Assembly: GCA_032718475.1 (NCBI GenBank) | Contig: JAUCBJ010007484.1 | Coordinates: 169,353 to 233,352 of the forward strand | DNA: 64,000 bases | DNA from: Nemertoderma westbladi | Lineage: Eukaryota; Xenacoelomorpha; Nemertodermatida; Nemertodermatidae | Reading direction: 5' to 3' | Part shown: one piece after another, positions 57,684 through 64,000 of the stretch | Layout: the number at the start of each line of letters is the position of its first letter | Position numbering within the stretch: position 1 is the stretch's first letter | The notes under the pieces: generated by a model | Told to the model about the DNA's origin: nothing | Seen by the model: the letters and a program-made list of their open reading frames with translations, nothing else | The model's database searches: none | Translations under genes and position numbers: made by a program

Positions 57684-59071
57684 TAACCCCCCCCCCCCCC
57701 CCCCTCCAGCGTACAAACGCGATCAGCCCGGAGAGAAGGTGGGCGGAGGCGGCGGCCAAACCGGGAGAAATTGGCTGAGTCCGGGATCAGCGGCGGCGTG
57801 GACAATGACGCGATAGGCTGGGGCGAAGGTGGCGAAGCTGCGGCGTGGGCGTACGTGATTGGGGGAGGTAGACCTGATGCAGCCGTTGGTATGTGGGCGA
57901 TCTTGAGCCGGTCAATGGAGACGGAGTTCTCGCGGCCGTCGAGGTCCACCACGAAGTGCTTTGCGTGGCGGGAGACAACCGGGTACGGGCCAACATACGG
58001 GCGGTCGAGGGGGCCGCAGCGGGTACCACGGTGCACAAAAACGTGAGAGGCCGTAGTCAACTGCGGCGGCAGAGAGGTGGATGTTGGTGAGCTATGATAC
58101 GCCGGCGGTGGGGCGGACGAGCGGAGGCAGTCGCGGAGGTCAGCGACAAAGGACGACAACGGGGGTGAAACGGCGGGTGTGGCGGGCACGACAAACTCGC
58201 CGGGAACGTGCAGCTTGGTGCCGTAAACTATGTCCGCCGGAGAGCACTCTGGGTCTTCCTTCCACGAAGTGCGGATGCCCAGCAGCACCAGGGGAAGCTC
58301 GTCCATCCACCCGGGTCCGGTGAGTCGGGCCTTCAGTGCGGCCTTGAGCTGGCGGTGCAGTCGCTCGACCATCCCATTCGCCTGCAGGTGATAGGTCGTG
58401 GTTGTGTTCGCGGAGATGCCCAGCAGCTTGTTCAACTCCGTCCAGAGGTGCGAAGTGAACTGGGGGCCGCGATCCGAGGTGATGGCTGCGGGCACCCCGA
58501 AACGGCTGATCCAGCCTCGTAGGAGTGCACGTGCGCACGTGGCGGTTGTGGCGTCGGCGAGTGGGAGCGCCTCTGGCCAGCGGCTGAACCGGTCGATGAT
58601 GGTAAATAGGTATGTGTTCCCTTCGGACGTTGGGAGGGGGCCGACCAAGTCGACATGGAGGTTCTCAAAGCGGTTGTCGGGGGCGGCATGGCTGACGAGG
58701 GAGCCCAAACGTGACGGGCGAACTTGGATGACTGGCAAGCAAGGCATTCATCGCAGCGATGTTTGATGTCTCGCTTGAAGTTGTGCCAAACGAACTTGGA
58801 GGAGACTGCCCGGATGGTGGGGCGGGGTCCCGGATGTGACAGCCCGTGGATGGTTTCAAAGATGCGGCCCTGCCATTCGATGGGCACTACGGGTCGCTCC
58901 TTGCCGGAAATGAAATGAACGAGAGGTGTCGCATCTGCCGGGGCGACCGCTCGGCTGCACTGCTAAGGGCGAACGTGAGCGGCTCGTGGTCCGTATATAT
59001 CGTGAAGCTGCGGCCCTCGACGCGGTGGCGGAAATGGCGGACGGCGCCGTACATAGCCAGCAGCTCAAGCA
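57684..59071 (-). pseudogene. Second Gypsy element, RNase H and integrase remnant
   Basis: Running right to left: an RNase H fragment (ELLAMYGAVRHFRHRVEG, YTDHEPLTFAL, about 59060-58950), a deletion, then the integrase zinc domain (IHGLSHPG ... CDECLAC, about 58850-58735). After a frameshift near 58735 comes the integrase core with all three acidic motifs (HVDLVGP, TSDRGPQF, MVERLHRQLK), followed by a YVGPYPVV motif of the GPY/F type. The ORF then runs into the polypurine tract and LTR. Gag, protease and RT are absent, replaced at 59072 by the 14-bp array. It is more GC-rich (around 60%) than its surroundings. Dead copy. Confidence 0.88.
57687..57704 (-). other. 18-G polypurine tract
   Basis: Eighteen consecutive C residues on the plus strand, so G18 on the element strand, three bases from the putative LTR. 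Confidence 0.65.
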
Positions 59072-61131
59072 GCTACAGCCTGGTTCCTACAGCCTGGTTC
59101 CTACAGCCTGGTTCCTACAGCCTAGTTCCTATAGCCTGGTTCCTACAGCCTGGTTCCTACAGCCTGGTTCCTACAGCCTGGTTCCTATGGCCTGGTTCCT
59201 ACAGCCTGGTTCCTACAGCCTGGTTCCTACAGCCTGGTTCCTACAGCCTGGTTCCTGCAGCCTTGTTCCTACAGCCTGGTTCCTACTGCCTGGTTCCTAC
59301 AGCCTGGTTCCTACAGCCTGGTTCCTACAGCCTGGTTCCTACAGCCTGGTTCCTACAACCTGGTTCCTACAGCCTGGTTCCTACAGCCTGGTTCCTGCAG
59401 CCTTGTTCCTACAGCCTGGTACCTACAGCCTGGTTCCTACAGCCTGGTTCCTACAGCCTGGTTTCTACAGCCTGGTTCCTACAGCCTGGTTCCTACAGCC
59501 TGGTTCCTGCAGCCTGGTTTCTACAGCCTGGTTCCTACAGCCTGGTTCCTACAGCCTGGTTCCTACAGCCCGGTTCCTACAGCCTGGTTTCTACAGCCTG
59601 GTTCCTACAGCCTGGTTCCTACAGCCTTGTTCCTACAGCCTGGTACCTACAGCCTGGTTCCTACAGCCTGGTTCCTACAGCCTGGTTTCTACAGCCTGGT
59701 TCCTACAGCCTGGTTCCTACAGCCTGGTTCCTGCAGCCTGGTTTCTACAGCCTGGTTCCTACAGCCTGGTTCCTACAGCCTGGTTCCTACAGCCCGGTTC
59801 CTACAGCCTGGTTTCTACAGCCTGGTTCCTGCAGCCTTGTTCCTAAAGCCTGGTTCCTACAACCTGGTTCCTACAGCCTTGTTCCTACAGCCTGGTTCCT
59901 ACAACCTGGTTCCTACAGCCTGGTTCCTACAGCCTGGTTCCTACAGCCTGGTTCCTACAGCCTGGTTCCTACAACCTGGTTCCTACAGCTTGGTTCCTAC
60001 AGCCTGGTTCCTACAGCCTGGTTCCTACAGCCTGGTTCCTACAGCCTGGTTCCTACAGCCTGGTTCCTACAGCCTAGTTCCTACAGCCTGGTTCCTACAG
60101 CCTGGTTCCTACAGCCTGGTTCCTACAGCCTGGTTCCTGCAGCCTGGTTTCTACAGCCTGGTTCCTACAGCCTGGTTCCTACAGCCTGGTTCCTACAGCC
60201 TGGTTCCTACAGCCTGGTTCCTACAGCCTGGTTCCTACAACCTGGTTCCTACAGCCTGGTTCCTACAGCCTGGTTCCTGCAGCCTTGTTCCTACAGCCTG
60301 GTACCTACAGCCTGGTTCCTACAGCCTGGTTCCTACAGCCTGGTTCCTACAGCCTGGTTCCTACAGCCTGGTTCCTGCAGCCTGGTTTCTACAGCCTGGT
60401 TCCTACAGCCTGGTTCCTACAGCCTGGTTCCTACAGCCCGGTTCCTACAGCCTGGTTCCTACAGCCTGGTTCCTGCAGCCTTGTTCCTAAATCCTGGTTC
60501 CTACAACCTGGTTCCTACAGCCTTGTTCCTACAGCCTGGTTCCTACAACCTGGTTCCTACAGCCTTGTTCCTACAGCCTGGTTCCTACAACCTGGTTTCT
60601 ACAGGCTAGTTTCTACAACCTGGTTCCTACAGCCTGGTTCCTACAACCTGGTTCCTGCAGCCTTGTTCCTACAGCCTGGTTCCTACAGCCTTGTTCCTAC
60701 AGCCTGGTTCTACAACCTGGTTTCTACAACCTGGTTCCTACAACCTAGTTCCTACAGCCTGGTTCCTACAGCCTGGTTCATACAGCCTGGTTCCTACAGC
60801 CTGGTTCCTACAGCCTGGCTCCTACAGCCTGGTTCCTACAGCCTGGTTCCTACAGCCCGGTTCCTACAGCCTGGTTCCTACAGCCTAGTTCCTACAGCCC
60901 GGTTCCTACAGCCCGGTTCCTACAGCCTGGTTCCTACAACCTGGTTCCTACAACCTGGTTCCTACAACCTGGTTCCTACAACCTGGTTCTTACAGCCTGG
61001 TTCCTACAACCTGGTTTCTACAGCCTGGTTCCTACAACCTGGTTCCTACAACCTGGTTCCTACAACCTGGTTCCTAAAACCTGGTTTCTACAACCTGGTT
61101 CCTACAACCTGGTTCCTACAACCTGGTTTCC
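59072..61131. repeat. 14-bp minisatellite, about 146 copies
   Basis: The unit is ctacagcctggttc (14 bp), with variants cctacaacc, cctgcagcc, ccttgttcc and cctggtttc. The plus strand of the unit lacks stops and 14 is not a multiple of three, so three long open frames (repeats of FLQPGSYSLVPTAW) arise by arithmetic; they are not genes. The array lies in the GPCR intron, about 90 bp before exon 2. Confidence 0.98.
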
Positions 61132-61221
61132 CCTTTTTAACTCTGCATGATGGTTCGAATACGGTTTATCCACCACATTTCAATAATTCTGATTTTAACA
61201 AATAAAATGTATTTAATTTAG

Positions 61222-61396
61222 GTTCTTTGGCCTGTGCTGACCTATTGGTATCGACTTTAGTTTGCCCTCTATCTGTGCTCTATCAACTTCTTGGTACTTG
61301 GATCCTTGGTGATATAATCTGCACGATTTTTGTCTCTATGGATGTCTTGTTCTGTACTTCCTCGATATTGAATCTAGTCATGATCGGATTGGACAG
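61222..61396 (+). CDS. Biogenic-amine-like GPCR, exon with TM2 and TM3
   Basis: The acceptor (atttaatttag) ends at 61221; the donor is cag|gttatt at 61397. The exon supplies two bases to complete Gly73, then 57 codons, then two bases of an Arg codon (phase 2). Counting from the ATG at 51270: TM2 SLACADLLVSTL with D2.50 = 79; W in the first extracellular loop (TWILG); C3.25 = 106 for the conserved disulfide; TM3 SMDVLFCTSS with D3.32 = 113, the amine-anchoring Asp; and LDR at 129-131, so the intron splits the DR(Y) motif. The TM3 pattern DVxxCTSS is typical of serotonin, dopamine and octopamine receptors. Subtype is not determinable; 5-HT1-like is my best guess. TM4-TM7 must lie beyond 64000. 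Confidence 0.92.
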
Positions 61397-61589
61397 GTTA
61401 TTTTCATTTTATATACAAATTGCCATTAATAATAATAATTGAGCTACATTTATTTATTTTAACATTCCTTTACAGAATAATATAACTAAAAATATTTTTT
61501 TTTTACAAATAACAAGATATTTACAAAACAAAAACAATATTTAAAATTTAACAAGGAGCTAGCACAATGACAAATTGAAACAACAAAAA

Positions 61590-62398
61590 ATTAAAATTAG
61601 TCTGCCAGCCCAACACCGCACAGACCCACCCCGTCACAAAATCCCAGAGCCCGCCAAGACCGACATCCCCCTTGGAGACGGAGTGAGTTGGACCGGAGGA
61701 GCGCGAACTGCAACCGCCGGCAAACACCCCCCAGAACGCACGTGAGGCCCCTCTCTCTCATACCATCCCGCCTCGACACAAGTGTCTCGGCGAGATGGCG
61801 GATTAAGATCTGGGCCTCAACGCACCATACACCATCAGTGGTGCCGACCAGAGGGGTGAACGCCATCCTCCGGTCCTCGCAGACGGTCTGGTAATGCAGC
61901 TTCTTTAGCTGGCACCTCTGCTCCAGTAGGGACTCAGCCGAGCTGTTGATCTGGGCGTAAGATGTGGCATCAGCGTTTAAAACCGCAATATTGAACGACG
62001 CCACTCTCTGATTAGCACAGACCCCTAGCGCGACCAAGTCCGCCCGCACTCCCCCTACCTCCCGACCCTCTCTGTCGAGGTAACAGTGTCACCTCCCATT
62101 CTACTTTCGAGTTCCCAAACACGGAAGCCAACAGGTCCCCGAAGACCTCCCGAATCTTGTCGTGGTGTTTAATAATTAAACTGCCAGACTTGCAGCTCAG
62201 TGCATGGGTGGTGGAGAAATGACCTCCACAACCCTCGCACTTCTCGGGGAGACCTGGTGGGGTGAGGCCATACCAGAGGGACAGGTTGTCCCGGAACTCC
62301 TCCGGACTGAGGTCGGTGGAGTCAAGGACACTTGGTTTGGCGGTCAGCCAACTGGAAATGAAGAGTGGGACATGCACAATATATTTATAATTTTTCAT
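61590..62398 (-). pseudogene. LINE C-terminus with CCHC motif and nuclease-like domain
   Basis: Two overlapping minus-strand frames (62398-62012 and 62049-61597) join across a frameshift near 62050. The first has a CX2CX7HX3C motif (CEGCGGHFSTTHALSC) followed by IIKHHDKIREVFGDLLASV. The second has RADLVALGV, RVASFNIAVLNADA and FTPLVGTTDG. The order Cys-His motif, then (R/K)HxxxR, then a xADLV...F(D)I block matches the restriction-like endonuclease end of R2/NeSL-type LINEs and related retroelement proteins. The expected Asp in the FDI block is Asn here. RT is absent. A T-run near 61490 could mark a poly(A) end. It lies in the GPCR intron after exon 2. Family placement is tentative. Confidence 0.6.
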
Positions 62399-63078
62399 GA
62401 TTTTGGCGGACGGGAAACAAGTATTAGGCAGCAGTTTAACAAAATCCTAATATTTACCGTAAAAGGACTTTTTATAAAGTATTTCGAGTAGTTGCCATGG
62501 CAACTGGGTTTTGAAATTACCACAATCAAATCACTGATAACGACTTAGTGGGGGTAGGTAAGGGTTTTAATTCTGTAGGAGTCTTGGGTAATGATGTTTT
62601 GCAAATGACCCCCTGTTGCCATGGAAATATGGGACCTTATCTATGCGAATTTTTCGTGGAGCCATTGATTTTCATATTCACCTCACTTTTGCGCTTCATC
62701 ATAGCAATTTCATGATTTTGTAAAATACAACATTGCTTTTTTCGAAAAATCCAAGATTTTTTCTAGAACAATTTGATCTTATCACCATTTCTAAACTTTT
62801 TAATTTTTTGTGTGTTTTTAAAAATAATATGAACTATTTTTTTCTAGAACAATTTAATGGTCTTTATGCTAGCTATAGCTTTTTTATGACGTAATTGAAT
62901 AGTTTCAGCGCGTTAACATTTTATTATTATTGTAATGAAATACTTAAGTTTGAAAATATCGAAATTATTGAGCACATAAATAAGCAAACATGGATGTTTT
63001 ATTACATATAAAAAGGACGTAGCTATATATAATTATTGTTTAATGTTGTAACAAGTTAGGAACGCCATATTTAATTTA
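62399..63078. other. Intron sequence, no gene recognised
   Basis: AT-rich, with T-rich stretches and a repeated ttttttctagaacaattt word at about 62758 and 62840. No further GPCR exon is recognisable. Confidence 0.5.
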
Positions 63079-63675
63079 TGTGACGGGATCCAGGAGGGAT
63101 CCCGATTTATCCGATGTGGTATTTAGTCCACGCGTCCCCGCCGTGTATAAGAGTGAAATAAAGATAACTGAGTTCTGAAGTTCGGTGTATAATAATAGGT
63201 TATAGGATATAGATATATTGTGAATTATACGGTAGGCGGGATACGGTAACTAAAGTCCCGTGATCCCCTAACTAAACTAATTGGCTGTACCCTACGCTAG
63301 CACTGCTGCACTGAGATAACTGAATCACTGATTAATAGGTTATTGGTTATATTGCACGGTGGCCTTACTGCTACTCAATCGATGCCATTCCCCCCTCTGA
63401 TTGGTTAATACCCTTGTTGGCGCCCCGTGGAGTATTCCCGTTCACTCCACCTGTTCTCCTTGGGTTAGGGGTTTGGCCCCTGACCCTCTATTGTGTGCTT
63501 CCTTCCCACTCTCATTGGGATGGCACGAGTTGGTTAATTGCCCAATCTCGTGGCTCCCAATGTTGCTTATCGGCTAATAACTTTATGGGGTGTTGGCGGG
63601 ATTGAATAAGCTAACACTCCCCCCCATGCTATCTTCCCGGTAAGAAGATAGCATCAACCAAAAAAGTGCGCTACA
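63079..63675 (-). repeat. 3' LTR of the BEL-type element (copy 2)
   Basis: 597 bp, TGTGAC...GCTACA on the plus strand, the reverse complement of the LTR at 5008-5596 with scattered differences. It keeps the 11-bp-stem hairpin (63626-63654). Its orientation is opposite to copy 1. Confidence 0.8.
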
Positions 63676-64000
63676 ATCCCGCTGGATCCCGATCTAGTAT
63701 CGGGTGTGGGGTGGAATTCTTTTCTCTTGGAGCCGGCTTTCCAGGCCGCCCCCTATGGGTATGATAACGCTACCCTGTGTGCCTGGCGTCTCATGTCGGG
63801 CCGATCGCGCTCACCTCTTCACGCGATTTTTGTTTCCCCAACACTTTCGCCCTGCCTCCCCTCTACTCTCACCCTAACTCTCTCATACCCCCGGACCTCC
63901 TCGTCCCTCACTCAGCCTCTTATTCTCCCCCCCCACACTAGAATTGCGTTCGCACTCTCTCCGCACTTCACTCTATCACTTCGATCCTCAACCTCACTTC
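63676..64000 (-). mobile_element. BEL-type element copy 2, 3' interior, cut by window edge
   Basis: It aligns in reverse to about 4715-5007 of copy 1 (shared gatcggcccgaca, ttggggaaacaaaaat, cggcctggaaagcc, cacacccgata). The small ORF seen there in copy 1 is broken here by frame change and a stop, so it is probably not a protein. The rest of the element lies past 64000. Confidence 0.8.

Noticed and set aside
58846-61205. Plus-strand open frames with FLQPGSYSLVPTAW repeats
   Set aside because: Same arithmetic effect in the 14-bp array; the frames begin in antisense Gypsy sequence.

Overview
This is a repeat-dominated piece of an animal nuclear genome. It carries BEL/Pao and Ty3/Gypsy LTR retrotransposons, RTE-like LINEs, tRNA-derived SINEs, TIR elements, long minisatellite arrays and one spliced host gene. 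An aminergic-type GPCR and a SINE tail ending in gcgctatataaat suggest an invertebrate, perhaps a deuterostome such as a tunicate or echinoderm. That placement is inference and weak. No bacterial, plasmid or phage gene organisation is present.

Layout. 1-310: possible end of a minus-strand LTR element. 377-5596: a BEL/Pao-type element (plus strand) with Gag and protease ORFs, a repeat-rich noncoding tail and a 3' LTR, but no reverse transcriptase; it abuts an older decayed BEL pol fragment on the minus strand (5597-6130). 6846-7002: tetranucleotide array. 8018-10310: dead RTE-like LINE. 10923-11442: TIR element. 12132-17058: a 29-bp array of about 170 copies. 18161-19076: a 916-bp palindrome. 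19391-24540: a complete, apparently intact Gypsy element (minus strand) with 211-bp LTRs and a 5-bp target duplication, inserted in a 36-bp minisatellite. 24740-33442: a 35-bp array interrupted by a LINE. 34391-36376: SINE, TA-flanked MITE and LINE 5' half. 40541-43745: 55/69-bp array. 44251-50640: 31-bp array with a second LINE type nested inside.

Host gene. Exon 1 (51270-51486) and exon 2 (61222-61396) encode TM1 to TM3 of a class A biogenic-amine-like receptor, with correct splice sites and matching phase across a 9.7-kb intron. The intron holds LINE fragments in both orientations, a decayed Gypsy element and a 14-bp array of about 146 copies ending about 90 bp before exon 2. The gene continues beyond the right edge. 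61590-62398 is a LINE C-terminus with a Cys-His motif and a nuclease-like domain (minus strand). 63079-64000 is a second copy of the BEL-type 3' end, inverted relative to the first.

Minisatellites make up roughly a third of the window. Several are free of stops in all three frames of one strand and so mimic giant proteins; none of those is a gene. The most unusual points are the Gag-protease-only BEL element with a Cys-stripe and membrane segment, the Gypsy polyprotein with a hydrophobic insert between protease and RT, the sharing of a LINE 3'-end sequence with the 36-bp minisatellite, and the higher-order structure in the arrays.
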